Origin: Schaalia sp. ORNL0103
GTDB lineage: Bacteria > Actinomycetota > Actinomycetes > Actinomycetales > Actinomycetaceae
NCBI RefSeq assembly: GCF_019429565.1
Contig: NZ_JAHXSA010000003.1
Span: 1-64,000 of the forward strand
Direction: 5' to 3'
Length of the DNA stretch: 64,000 bases
Positions 1 to 8,715 of the stretch are shown piece after piece. Position 1 is the stretch's first letter, and every line of letters begins with the position of its first letter. Under the pieces are notes generated by a model that was given only the letters and a program-made list of their open reading frames with translations, had not been told where the DNA came from and made no database searches. The position numbers and the translations under genes are program-made.

Positions 1-338
1 AAAATGACCACGATAAATTACGTGCGAAATTTGGGAGGCGGTAGTGTCGTTGCTGCCCGTAGGCACCGCAGCCAGGCCCCGTCGCCGCCCACCGGCACCG
101 CGGCAGGTCCCTCCGGCGCCCTCCACACCAGTGGTGCCTGGTGTGCTGATTGGTGGTTCGGCGCGTCGTCTCGAAGCCCGGCTAGGCCCCGCCGCCGCCC
201 ACCGGCACCGCGGCAGGTCCCTCCGGCGCCCTTCACACCGGCGGTGCTTGGGGTTCTTGTGGCTTCGTGTGTTCCTGTCTACGGGTGATGTGTGCGGGGC
301 GGCAGACTCTTCTTTGGGGTATTCGAGCGTTGTGCGGT

Positions 339-460
339 GCACCCGATCCGTAGGCATTGCACCCGATCCGTAGGCATTGCACCCGTTCTGATCGGGTGTA
401 GGGCCACGTAACGGGTGCATCACCACGTAACGGGTGCATCACCACGTAACGGGTGCAGTG
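339..460 (-). repeat. GGGTGCA-type repeat, tandemly expanded copy
   Basis: The 20-bp unit ACCCGATCCGTAGGCATTGC occurs twice in a row, followed by about three copies of an 18-19-bp unit containing ACGTAACGGGTGCATC. The whole block is the reverse complement of the element found at 11297-11376 and 12791-12870. CACCCGATC and GATCGGGTG can pair as a 9-bp stem. There are no unique spacers, so it is not a CRISPR array. Confidence 0.75.
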
Positions 461-862
461 CCCCCCGCCGCCCACGGGTGCCGCAGCCGGGCCCTGACGC
501 CGTCTCAGCAATTTCGCATGCAATTCCCTTGATTGTATTTCGGGTTTGAAATCTGATCGTTGGTATTCTGCGGTTTTGAGCTCTCGATTATTATTGCTCC
601 GGGGAATTGCATGCGATTTTTGGAGGAAAGGATCTGCCGCCGCCACCGGTACTGCAACTGGGAACATAGGCGCCGCAGCTAGGCCCTCTTGTACCCTCAG
701 GTTCCTCTGGTGCCCCCATACCGGTATGCCTCCACATTCATGAAAATCCTTGTTACGCAGAGGCATACACCCGATCGGGAGGATTCAACCCCTTCTGATC
801 GGGTTGAATCTTCCCGATGAGGTTGAATCTTCTGAATCTCTGCTGATTTCGACGTCAGTGGT

Positions 863-1105
863 GGGGGTTTTGCACTACACGAAGCCTTCTGGGCGCGTGT
901 CATCGGTGTGTCGGAGCCTCATGTAGTGCAATTCCCCCCGTTTGGTGGCGGTGAGGCCGCGACGTGAGTCGGAGTGCTCGCCAAAGTGCAGACCACCTCG
1001 GTGAAAATGCTGAAAACGGGCTGTTATGGACGAGGTGGTCTGCGTTTTGGGTAAAACTCTCTCGGACATGGTGTGTTGTTCGTACGTAGCCCCTGAGTAC
1101 GCGCA
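863..1105. repeat. Two-hairpin repeat element, copy 1
   Basis: The first hairpin pairs TTGCACTACA (870-879) with TGTAGTGCAA (922-931), extended by GGGGG/CCCCC. The second pairs GCAGACCACCTCG (988-1000) with CGAGGTGGTCTGC (1031-1043), 13 bp perfect. A conserved tail follows (GTGTGTTGTTCGTACGTA). A second copy lies at 25953-26200, where the first stem has a different sequence but still pairs. No gene overlaps it. Confidence 0.7.
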
Positions 1106-1234
1106 TAGGTGGGCCCAGGCCGCCAGCTGTCGGCCTGAGTGTGGCGGCTGGGTGCAACGTGCGGCGGCTGGGTGTAGCGCGTAGGCGGTCGGGCGTCATG
1201 TGCGGCTGGTTGTGCTCGCGCGTGCGTACAGCAA

Positions 1235-1260
1235 CGCCCCGCCCGAAGCCGGGCGGGGCG
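1235..1260 (-). terminator. Terminator hairpin of the CPBP gene
   Basis: CGCCCCGCCCG and CGGGCGGGGCG form a perfect 11-bp stem with a 4-nt loop, 16 bases beyond the stop codon of the minus-strand gene that ends at 1277. No long T-tract follows, as is common in high-GC actinobacteria. Confidence 0.65.
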
Positions 1261-1276
1261 TCACGACATCCCGCAA

Positions 1277-2101
1277 TCAGACGTTCTGCAGTGCTCCCTG
1301 CATGGCGAACATGAGGCCCACCATGATCGAGTTATTGAGCGCGTGGTACATCCACGAGTAGGCAATGTTCTTGCCGGACTTGATGTACACGAGTGTCAAG
1401 ATGATGCCGACGGGCAGGTACATGGTCATGTCCTGCCACTCGTGGCAGTGCATGTAGGCGAAGAGGAATGCGGAGATTGACCCGAGAAGCCAGGTTGGTG
1501 CGTACGGGCTCAGCTTGCCGATCAGGATGTGACGGTAGAAGATCTCCTCAACCAAGGGCATGCCAATAGCTACGAAGAACGCGAATGTGAGACCTAGAGC
1601 GTTGTCGGATAGTGCGCTGACGACCCCCTGTTGGTTCTGTGCGACCGGCGGGTTCGGACCGTAGATCGAGAGGCGTATAGCGCCTTGGACCATGGTGGTC
1701 AGGAGCCACAGGCCGCAGAGAAGCGCAATCTTGCGCACGGGGCGCCTACGCAGGTACGAGAATGCGGAGAGGACCTCGCGTCCAAAGAATGCCAGCGCCA
1801 TCACCAGGAAAATCGAGTCGAGTATGACGTTGACGAGGGTGGCGTTCCATGACGCGGGGAAGATCGATGTCGGGATGATGTCGAGCAGGAAAAACGAGGC
1901 GTAGGGGATCCCGAAGATCGCGATGCGCGCCCAGTCGCTGCGCGTGAGGTGCTTGGGGGACGAGGCCAGGGCTGCTTCGCCCGACACCGCGTCGGTGGGG
2001 AGAGGCAAGGGCTCGGTGACTGTGGGCCCTTGCGGGCTTGTCATCGTTGCTGGAGTGGTGCCAGTTTCCTCTGTGGGGGACGCGCTGGGATCGGGAGACA
2101 T
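1277..2101 (-). CDS. CPBP family intramembrane endopeptidase
   Basis: A 274-residue protein with a Ser/Thr/Pro-rich cytoplasmic N-terminus of about 50 residues followed by roughly seven hydrophobic segments. It carries the three CPBP (CAAX protease / bacteriocin-processing) motifs in order: EEIFYR (EExxxR), FAYMH (FxxxH) and HALNN (HxxxN-like). The family consists of membrane metalloendopeptidases used in prenyl-protein processing, bacteriocin immunity or regulated proteolysis; the substrate here is unknown. The chosen ATG has only a weak ribosome site, and a start at the internal Met near residue 20 is possible. It stands alone, diverges from the iron operon and is followed by a strong hairpin. 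Confidence 0.85.
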   Translation of the reverse strand: MSPDPSASPTEETGTTPATMTSPQGPTVTEPLPLPTDAVSGEAALASSPKHLTRSDWARIAIFGIPYASFFLLDIIPTSIFPASWNATLVNVILDSIFLVMALAFFGREVLSAFSYLRRRPVRKIALLCGLWLLTTMVQGAIRLSIYGPNPPVAQNQQGVVSALSDNALGLTFAFFVAIGMPLVEEIFYRHILIGKLSPYAPTWLLGSISAFLFAYMHCHEWQDMTMYLPVGIILTLVYIKSGKNIAYSWMYHALNNSIMVGLMFAMQGALQNV

Positions 2102-2309
2102 GGGTACCGAACCGCTTTCTATGTAACTATCGATGCCTGAGGATTATGACAGGATTTTAAATTCTTGTGCAAGTTGGCGCCCTTGTGGGGTGTTTGTGTA
2201 GTTAATGAGTCATTTTTATGGCATCGTGTCAGTAAGCGATCATCCTGGGCCCTTAGTCCCTCAACGGGGCTATGTCCCCGCGCTAGACACCGTCACAGCA
2301 TGGTCACAA

Positions 2310-2325
2310 TTTAGGACGACCTAAA
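2310..2325 (+). promoter_or_regulatory. Palindromic operator candidate for the iron operon
   Basis: TTTAGG-ACGA-CCTAAA is a perfect 6-bp inverted repeat with a 4-bp centre, about 100 bp upstream of the FTR1 start. The half-sites recall the TTAGG/CCTAA arms of DtxR/IdeR iron boxes, but the spacing is shorter than in the 19-bp consensus. Control by an iron-responsive repressor is inference. The rest of the 323-bp gap (2102-2424) holds divergent promoters I cannot place firmly. Confidence 0.4.
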
Positions 2326-2424
2326 CGGACTACTTTTCACCTGGGCGAGATGTGGCTACGCTCAATGCTTAGGAATTCCATCATCCCGGCGTTACCTAAT
2401 CGCCGGATCGTCAGGAGGCAAGCG

Positions 2425-4080
2425 GTGACAGTGCTTCGCGCTCACGCGCATAGTATTCGCGCTCACGTACGCAATGTCGGTCAGCGACTCAGTCGCGTCC
2501 TCGTCGTCGCAGTTATGGCGGCCTTGGCGGTGGCGATGTTCGCCGCGCCCTCGCGCGCAGCAGATCAGACGTGGAGCGATGTCTCGACGACGATCAATGG
2601 CCTGATCGACGAAGGCGTGTCCACCTTCAAGGCGGGCGACGCTAAGGGCGGCAAGGACAAAGTCAACGACGCCTACTACAAGCACTACGAGATCACCGGC
2701 ATGGAGAAGCAGGTCATGGCCCGCATCTCCGGTTCGCGCGTCTCCCAGGTGGAGATGGAGTTCTCTCTCCTGAAGAAGGCCATGAGTGACGCCGACAGCG
2801 CGGGCGTTGATAGCCACGCGAAGACCCTCAAGCAGTACATGGTCGAAGACGGCGCATCTCTGGACGGCGTGGCCCCCGGGTCGGCAGCCCAGGCCTCGTC
2901 GGACGATTACAGCCCCGGCGCGTGGGGCGAGGTTGCCAAGACGATCAACGGCATCCTCGAGGACGGCGCTAACGCCTACAAGGGCGGCGATGCCAAGGCC
3001 GGTAAGGACAAGGTCAACGAGGCCTACTACAAGCACTACGAGATCACTGGCATGGAGAAGCAGGTCATGAGCCGCATCTCCGGTTCGCGCGTCTCGCAGG
3101 TGGAGATGGAGTTCTCTCTCCTCAAGAAGGCCATGACCGACGACGACTCGGCCGCGGTCGACCAGCACCTCTCGACGCTGACGAACTACATCCGCGAGGA
3201 CGCCAATAGCCTCGACGGCTACACCGGCAAGGCCGCCGATAAGACCACTGACAGCTCGGGCACCTCCCCGTGGATCGCCCAGTTCCTGCCCTCCCTCCTT
3301 GTGATCCTGCGTGAGGGCATGGAGGCGATCCTGGTCGTCGCCGCGGTCCTGGCTTACCTGGCTAAGGCCGGCCACAAGAACAAGGCCCCCATCGTGTGGG
3401 GCGGCGTGGCCCTCGCCCTTGGATTGTCAGTGGGCCTGGCCTTCCTCTTCAGCTACGTGACCTCCCTGGCGGGCGCCAACCAGGAGCTCCTCGAGGGCTT
3501 CGCCGCGCTCTTCGCGGTCGTCATGCTGATCTGGGTCTCCAACTGGATGATCAACAAGTCCTCCAACAAGGCCTGGGACGACTACATCAAGAAGCAGACG
3601 GACGCCTCGCTGACCAGCGGCTCCCTGCTGGGCCTGGCGTTTATCTCCTTCCTCGCGGTCCTGCGCGAGGGCGCCGAGACGATGCTCTTCTACGTGCCGA
3701 TCGTCGCCGCCGCAGGCGACAAGGTCCACTACGTGTGGATCGGCCTGGCGGTCGGCCTCGTCGTCCTGGTCGTCATCTACCTGCTCATCCAGTTCGCGGC
3801 GGTGCGCATCCCGCTGCGCCCCTTCTTCACCGTCACCTCGCTGCTGATGGCCTTCATGGCCTTCACCTTCGCGGGTGCGGGCATCGCGGAGCTCCAGGAG
3901 GCGGACGTCGTGTCGCTGACGCCCATCTCCGGATTCCCCACCATTGACCTCTTGGGGATCTACCCCCGAGTGGAGAACCTGGCCGCGCAAGCCATCGTTC
4001 TCGCCATCATCGTCGGTCTCTATTTCTTCGGAAAAGCTCGCCTCGCCCGCGAGGCCGCCCAGTCGCGGGCCGAGGACTGA
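2425..4080 (+). CDS. FTR1-family iron permease with duplicated N-terminal domain
   Basis: Iron transporter of the FTR1/EfeU family, 551 residues from GTG 2425, chosen because AGGAGG lies 6 nt upstream; an ATG at 2350 is in frame but lacks a ribosome site. A signal peptide ends near PSRAADQ. Two tandem repeats of about 90 residues follow, each containing DAYYKHYEITGMEKQV or a close variant, and would face outside. The C-terminal half has about seven membrane helices with the two FTR1 iron motifs REGMEA and REGAET. It is first gene of the iron/flavin operon, with a P19-like lipoprotein 57 bp downstream. Family function is high-affinity iron import across the membrane. Confidence 0.92.
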   Translation: MTVLRAHAHSIRAHVRNVGQRLSRVLVVAVMAALAVAMFAAPSRAADQTWSDVSTTINGLIDEGVSTFKAGDAKGGKDKVNDAYYKHYEITGMEKQVMARISGSRVSQVEMEFSLLKKAMSDADSAGVDSHAKTLKQYMVEDGASLDGVAPGSAAQASSDDYSPGAWGEVAKTINGILEDGANAYKGGDAKAGKDKVNEAYYKHYEITGMEKQVMSRISGSRVSQVEMEFSLLKKAMTDDDSAAVDQHLSTLTNYIREDANSLDGYTGKAADKTTDSSGTSPWIAQFLPSLLVILREGMEAILVVAAVLAYLAKAGHKNKAPIVWGGVALALGLSVGLAFLFSYVTSLAGANQELLEGFAALFAVVMLIWVSNWMINKSSNKAWDDYIKKQTDASLTSGSLLGLAFISFLAVLREGAETMLFYVPIVAAAGDKVHYVWIGLAVGLVVLVVIYLLIQFAAVRIPLRPFFTVTSLLMAFMAFTFAGAGIAELQEADVVSLTPISGFPTIDLLGIYPRVENLAAQAIVLAIIVGLYFFGKARLAREAAQSRAED

Positions 4081-4137
4081 TTCCTCTCGAGCGACACCGA
4101 CGTTTCACCCAACCAACACGCACAGGAGATCAACATT

Positions 4138-4770
4138 ATGAAGCGTTCTCTGTTCCGCGTCGGCGCGGCCCTGGCCACGCTGGCCCTCGCAGGCACCCTG
4201 GCTGCCTGCTCCAACAACTCCTCCTCGTCCTCCAGCGAGAAGCCGTCGACCTCGTCCTCGGCGGCCGCTGACTCTGCCGCCCCCGCCCCCGGCGAGGACG
4301 CTGGCTTCGAAGAGCAGCCCCTCGGCGACGAGGTCCACGTCGGCCCCCTCGTCGTGGGTGGCGTCTACTTCCAGCCCGTCGAGATGGAGCCCACGGTGGG
4401 CACCCCGGCCGCCGAGTCCTCGATGCACATTGAGGCCGACATCGCCGCTGCCGCCGACAACAAGCTCGGCTACGGCGCGGGCGACTTCGTCCCCGGCCTG
4501 ACCGTGGACTACTCGATCAAGGACAAGTCCGGCAACGTCGTCCAGGAGGGCACGCTCATGCCGATGAACGCGTCCGATGGCCCGCACTACGGCCTGAACC
4601 TGCCCAAGCTGGACGCCGGCACCTACGACGTGGCGTTCTCGATCAAGCCCCCGAGCGGCTGGCTGCTGCACACCGATAAGACCACGGGTGTCGAGGGCCG
4701 CTTCTGGACCGAGCCGCTCGTCGCCGAGTTCCCGGATTGGCAGTGGGATCCCACGGCCGTTTCCTGGTGA
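4138..4770 (+). CDS. P19/FetP-like iron-binding lipoprotein
   Basis: A 210-residue secreted lipoprotein: signal peptide with lipobox LAAC, then a Ser-rich linker (about residues 25-60) and a domain resembling periplasmic P19/Tpd/FetP proteins. Visible landmarks are VGPLVVGGVYFQPVEMEP, SSMHIEADI, GDFVPGLTVDYSI, GPHYGLNLP and SGWLLHTDK. The Met and His residues in these segments match the family's Cu/Fe-binding positions. In Campylobacter and uropathogenic E. coli such proteins partner an FTR1-type permease. The ATG has AGGAG upstream. The gene lies between FTR1 and the DUF2318 protein, so it probably binds iron outside the membrane and hands it to FTR1. Confidence 0.88.
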   Translation: MKRSLFRVGAALATLALAGTLAACSNNSSSSSSEKPSTSSSAAADSAAPAPGEDAGFEEQPLGDEVHVGPLVVGGVYFQPVEMEPTVGTPAAESSMHIEADIAAAADNKLGYGAGDFVPGLTVDYSIKDKSGNVVQEGTLMPMNASDGPHYGLNLPKLDAGTYDVAFSIKPPSGWLLHTDKTTGVEGRFWTEPLVAEFPDWQWDPTAVSW

Positions 4771-4788
4771 TCGACGCGCACTCTTCGC

Positions 4789-4834
4789 GGGGCCGAGGCA
4801 GTGGTTCTTTGTGGGGACCTCTCGCCTCGGCCCC
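4789..4834 (+). terminator. Intra-operon hairpin
   Basis: GGGGCCGAGGC (4789-4799) pairs with GCCTCGGCCCC (4824-4834), 11 bp perfect, in the 137-bp gap after the P19-like gene. It could attenuate transcription or separate the transporter pair from the distal genes. A -10-like TAGAAT at 4851-4856 may restart transcription. Confidence 0.5.
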
Positions 4835-4907
4835 CGCCCCGTGACGGGACTAGAATCGACACCGTAGCTTAAGACTTCGGTGAACCTTTATTTCAGGAGG
4901 AAAGCCA

Positions 4908-6227
4908 ATGCTTCAGCAGATGAGTGAAGCAACCCTGACGTTGCTGTTGACTATGCTCGCGCTCGGCGCCGTTATCCGCTTCATGCCGGCCGCCGGGCGT
5001 GGTCGCCGCGGTAAGAAGGCGCGCTCGGTCGCCGTGTGGGCCGGCATCGGCCTGGGCATGGTCTCCTCCCTGGCCCTGACGATCATCAACGTCGAGGCCC
5101 CCAAGTCGGTGAACCGCCAGACCGTTGGCCTGTTCACCCTCCCCGTCGCGATCGTCTTCGCGGTCCTCTTCCTCACGCTCATCGCGGTGCGCTCGCGCCG
5201 CGTGCGTTCCCTCCTGCCCGCAGGCGCAGACGACGAGGCCCGGGCTGCCTCGTCGATGGAAACCGCGGTGAGTGGGGATACCCTCGTGCGCATCGTCGGC
5301 GCCCTCTACATTGCGGCCGCCCTGTTCCGCGCAGTCCCCACGGCCATGAACCAGGCCGTCATGATGCTCTCGGGCGGCGTCGAGATCTACTCGACCCCGG
5401 TCGTCCTCGCGCTCGTCGGCTACGTGCTGGCGTGGGTGCTCGTCTGCTTTGTCACATGGGTCTCCTACCGCCTGTGCTCGTGGAACAACCGCGTGTGGCC
5501 GGCGGCCTTCATCCTGATCTCGCTGCTGGCCAACCACGCCCTGATGATCGTGCGCATCATCAAGGCCAAGCGCTGGATTGCGATTCCCAAGGACGCGTGG
5601 AACGTCATGTCGTGGTTCATCAACCACGAGGCCGTCTTCACGATCGCCGCGGGCCTGGCCCTGTGCGCCGTCGTGGTCATGACCTGGCTGGCCTCGCGCT
5701 CGATTCCGACCGTCGGGGCCAACCCCGCCGAGGGACGCCTGGGCCGCGCGCGCTCGCGCCTCTACAAGTCCATGGCGGGCACCGCCGCCCTCGGCTACCT
5801 GTGCGGCGCGCTGCTCATCACCGTCGGCGTCGCCTACGGCAGCCAGGAGATCGAGCTGTCCCCGCCCGAGTCCTACAGCGTCGTCGACGACCAGGTGAGC
5901 GTCAACCTCGCCGACATCTCCGACGGTCACCTGCACCGCTTCGAGTACACGACCTCGGGCGGCGTGAAGGTGCGCTTCATCGTCATCCAGAAGTCCGGCT
6001 CTTCCTTCGGCGTGGGCCTGGACGCGTGCGATATCTGCGGCCCCACCGGCTACTACGAGAAGGACGGCAAGGTCATCTGCAAGCTGTGTGAAGTGGCGAT
6101 GAACATCGCGACCATCGGCTTTAAGGGCGGCTGCAACCCGATCCCCATCGACTACAAGGTCTCCAACGGTACGCTGACCGTGCCGATCTCGGCTCTCGAG
6201 GCCTCGGCCTCCGTCTTCGCGAAGTAA
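4908..6227 (+). CDS. DUF2318 membrane protein of the iron operon
   Basis: A 439-residue membrane protein with about seven to eight hydrophobic helices in the first 310 residues and a C-terminal extracytoplasmic DUF2318 domain. That domain carries CDIC, CKLC and a further Cys (GGCNPIPI), a pattern expected to bind a metal or Fe-S centre. In Campylobacter the homologue sits between p19 and the ABC permeases. The start has GGAGGAAAG upstream. The role is unproven; a membrane electron-transfer component that keeps iron reduced for FTR1 is a reasonable inference given the FMN-binding protein and ApbE downstream. Confidence 0.85.
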   Translation: MLQQMSEATLTLLLTMLALGAVIRFMPAAGRGRRGKKARSVAVWAGIGLGMVSSLALTIINVEAPKSVNRQTVGLFTLPVAIVFAVLFLTLIAVRSRRVRSLLPAGADDEARAASSMETAVSGDTLVRIVGALYIAAALFRAVPTAMNQAVMMLSGGVEIYSTPVVLALVGYVLAWVLVCFVTWVSYRLCSWNNRVWPAAFILISLLANHALMIVRIIKAKRWIAIPKDAWNVMSWFINHEAVFTIAAGLALCAVVVMTWLASRSIPTVGANPAEGRLGRARSRLYKSMAGTAALGYLCGALLITVGVAYGSQEIELSPPESYSVVDDQVSVNLADISDGHLHRFEYTTSGGVKVRFIVIQKSGSSFGVGLDACDICGPTGYYEKDGKVICKLCEVAMNIATIGFKGGCNPIPIDYKVSNGTLTVPISALEASASVFAK

Positions 6228-6236
6228 GGGGATCGC

Positions 6237-7514
6237 GTGTTCTTCCGAATGCTGCGCGGCGCCCTCACGAGGCGTGGTAACCGCCACCTGATGATCGCCC
6301 TGACCGTCGCGCTGGGTGCCTGCGTTGCCACGTCCATGCTCTCCGTCATGTTCAACGTGGGCGACAAGGTCAACCAGGAACTCAAGTCCTACGGCGCGAA
6401 CATCGTCGTGCGCCCCCAGGGCGCGGCCGTCCTCGACGACCTCTACTCCACGGGCGAGGCCACCGAGTCCCGTTCCTACCTGCGCGAGGACGAGCTCGGC
6501 AACATCAAGACGATCTTCTGGACATACAACATCCTCGACTTCACACCCCTGCTGAGCGTGTCCGTCACGGATGGGAGCGGCGAGCACGTGCCTACGACCG
6601 GCACCTGGTTCAGCCATCACCTCGAGCTGGCCACCGGCGAGAGCGTCGAGACCGGCCTCGACAAGCTGCGCGGCTGGTGGGGAATCGAGGGCGCATGGCC
6701 GACGGACGACGATGAGGACGGCGCCCTCGTCGGCACCTCCTACGCGGCCGCCCACGGCCTGAAGGTCGGCGACACCTTCGCCCTCACCCGCGAAGGCATC
6801 ACCCGCGACTTCACGGTGCGCGGCATCCTCACCAGCGGTGACGACTCCGACCGCGGCGTGTTCATCCAGCTCCCGCAGGCCCAGGCGCTCCTGAACCGCG
6901 AGGGCGTCGTCGGCAGCGTCGAGGTCTCGGCCCTGACCACGCCTGACAATGACCTGGCCCGCAAGGCCGCGAAGAACCCGAACTCGCTGAGCGTGTCCGA
7001 GAAGGAAACCTGGTACTGCACCGCCTACGTCTCCTCCATCGCCTACCAGATCGAGGAAGTCATGACGGACTCCGTGGCACGCCCGGTCCGCCAGGTCGCC
7101 CAGTCCGAGGGCACGATCCTCGAGAAGACCCAGCTGCTCATGGTCCTCGTGACCGTCCTGGCGCTGATCGCCTCGGCCCTGGCCATCGCTAACCTGGTGA
7201 CCGCGGGCGTCATGGAACGCTCCAACGAGATTGGCCTCATGAAGGCCGTGGGTGCCAAAGACAAGCAGATCATCGCGCTGTTCTTGACGGAGACGATCAT
7301 CGTCGGCCTGGTGGGCGGCGTCCTCGGCTACGGCGGAGGCCTCGCGCTGGCCCAGGCGATCGGCTACATGGTCTTCCACTCGTCGATCTCCTTCGTGCCC
7401 GTCGTCGTCGGCCTCGTCGCCGTCCTCGTCATCCTCGTCGTCCTGGGAGCCTCCATCCCAGCGATCCGCTACCTGCTGCGCCTCAACGCGGCGGAAGTCC
7501 TGCACGGAAGGTGA
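6237..7514 (+). CDS. ABC transporter permease, FtsX/MacB type (1)
   Basis: A 425-residue permease with the FtsX/MacB layout: one N-terminal membrane helix (around HLMIALTVALGACVATSML), a large extracytoplasmic domain (residues 45-290), then three C-terminal helices with the family segment ERSNEIGLMKAVGA. GTG start 9 bases after the previous stop, with AAGGGGA upstream. It overlaps the next permease and probably pairs with it and the ATPase at 8716. FtsX/MacB systems usually transmit mechanical force or export rather than import, so its part in iron handling is not obvious; Campylobacter carries equivalent permeases at the same operon position. Confidence 0.88.
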   Translation: MFFRMLRGALTRRGNRHLMIALTVALGACVATSMLSVMFNVGDKVNQELKSYGANIVVRPQGAAVLDDLYSTGEATESRSYLREDELGNIKTIFWTYNILDFTPLLSVSVTDGSGEHVPTTGTWFSHHLELATGESVETGLDKLRGWWGIEGAWPTDDDEDGALVGTSYAAAHGLKVGDTFALTREGITRDFTVRGILTSGDDSDRGVFIQLPQAQALLNREGVVGSVEVSALTTPDNDLARKAAKNPNSLSVSEKETWYCTAYVSSIAYQIEEVMTDSVARPVRQVAQSEGTILEKTQLLMVLVTVLALIASALAIANLVTAGVMERSNEIGLMKAVGAKDKQIIALFLTETIIVGLVGGVLGYGGGLALAQAIGYMVFHSSISFVPVVVGLVAVLVILVVLGASIPAIRYLLRLNAAEVLHGR

Positions 7515-7519
7515 TGCCC

Positions 7520-8707
7520 ATGTCCAGACGAGCAATGTTCTGGCGGATGGTCACCTCCTCCATCCTGCGCCGCCGCTCACGCGTCCTCATCGCGATCCTC
7601 GCCGTCGCCATCGGCGCGACCACCCTGTCCGGCCTCGTCACGATCGCGGTCGACGTGCCCGCGCAGATGGCCCGCGAGATCCGCTCCTACGGCGCCAACC
7701 TCGTCGTCACCCCCGCCGGTGACGTGCCCATCACGGACGAGGCCGTGGCCGCCGCGACCGCCCAGGTTCCCGCGAGCGCTCTGGTCGGATCCGCCGCTTT
7801 CGACTACGAGACCGTCACCATCAACGACCAGCCCTACGTGGCGGGCGGCGCCGACCTGGAGGCCGTGCACGCCATGAACCCGTACTGGTTCGTGGACGGG
7901 CAGTGGCCCGCTGCGACGGGCCAGGTGCTCGTGGGCGAGCAGGTCGCCTCGACGATTGACGTGAAGGCCGGGGACACGATCACGGTGAGCCAGCTGGACG
8001 CCGGCGCCTCCTCGAAGGGCGCGCAGGTGCAGTCGGGTGCTCCGGCCTCGGGCCTGAAGGTCGATCCACGCACCGTGACCCTGACCGTGTCCGGCATCCT
8101 CAAGACCGGCGGCAACGAAGACGGCTACGTGTACATGTCCAGCCAGGACATGAGCGCCCTGACCGGCCAGAGCGGCACCGTGTCGCTCGCCGAGTACTCG
8201 ATCGCGCTGGAGGGCGAGCAGCTGAGCGCCATCGCCGACGCGATGAACGCCGCGAACCCCGAGATTCACGCCCAGACCGTGCGCCGCCTCGCCCAGTCCG
8301 ACACGGGCGTCCTCGCGATGCTGAGCTCCCTCCTCGTCGTCATCACCGTCATCGTGCTGGCGCTGACCATGATCGGCGTGTCCACGACGATGATTGCCGT
8401 CGTCACCGAGCGCCGCAACGAGATCGGTCTGCGCAAGGCCTTGGGCGCGACCGCCCGCTCCATCACCCGCGAGTTCATGGGTGAGGGTGTCATGCTCGGG
8501 CTCATCGGAGGCATCCTGGGCGCCGGGGCAGGCTACGGCCTCGCCGTCCTCATCTCCACCTCCGTGTTCCACCGATCCATCTCGCTGCACCCCGTCATCC
8601 TCCTCGGCACGGTCGCTTGCTCGATCCTCGTCGCCGTCCTCGCCTGCCTCACGCCCGTGCGCCGCGCACTGGCCGTCGACCCCGCGCTCGTCCTGCGCGG
8701 AGAATGA
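7520..8707 (+). CDS. ABC transporter permease, FtsX/MacB type (2)
   Basis: A 395-residue second permease with the same layout: N-terminal helix (VLIAILAVAIGATTLSGL), extracytoplasmic domain and three C-terminal helices with ERRNEIGLRKALGA. ATG 7520 is preferred because GGAAGG lies 8 nt upstream; in-frame GTG 7511 would overlap the preceding gene. The extracytoplasmic domains of the two permeases differ, suggesting a heterodimer. Its end touches the start region of the ATPase gene, consistent with translational coupling. Confidence 0.87.
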   Translation: MSRRAMFWRMVTSSILRRRSRVLIAILAVAIGATTLSGLVTIAVDVPAQMAREIRSYGANLVVTPAGDVPITDEAVAAATAQVPASALVGSAAFDYETVTINDQPYVAGGADLEAVHAMNPYWFVDGQWPAATGQVLVGEQVASTIDVKAGDTITVSQLDAGASSKGAQVQSGAPASGLKVDPRTVTLTVSGILKTGGNEDGYVYMSSQDMSALTGQSGTVSLAEYSIALEGEQLSAIADAMNAANPEIHAQTVRRLAQSDTGVLAMLSSLLVVITVIVLALTMIGVSTTMIAVVTERRNEIGLRKALGATARSITREFMGEGVMLGLIGGILGAGAGYGLAVLISTSVFHRSISLHPVILLGTVACSILVAVLACLTPVRRALAVDPALVLRGE

Positions 8708-8715
8708 GAGTCACC

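Larger units (their letters stand above)
1..1276. repeat. Gene-free repeat mosaic
   Basis: No reading frame here has convincing protein character. The stretch holds a tandem pair of about 50-bp GC-rich units (74-125 and 184-233) that belong to a roughly 190-bp element starting near base 1. It also holds an 80-nt-type repeat with internal tandem copies (339-460), a 14-bp inverted repeat (515-528 with 602-615), a diverged copy of the 80-nt repeat (770-840) and a two-hairpin element (863-1105). Relatives of these elements recur near 11300, 12800, 13100 and 26000. I read the region as several palindromic repeat families inserted next to each other; no transposase is present. Confidence 0.75.

Noticed and set aside
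339-460. Short CRISPR-like array
   Set aside because: The repeated units are contiguous with no unique spacers and recur as a dispersed family elsewhere; no cas genes are present.
1-766. Several 60-180-codon frames in the repeat mosaic
   Set aside because: They span repeat units, lack ribosome sites and have repetitive Arg/Pro/Ala composition.
4893-7535. 880-codon minus-strand open frame over the iron operon
   Set aside because: Antisense to recognisable DUF2318 and permease genes, with Asp/His/Arg-biased composition.
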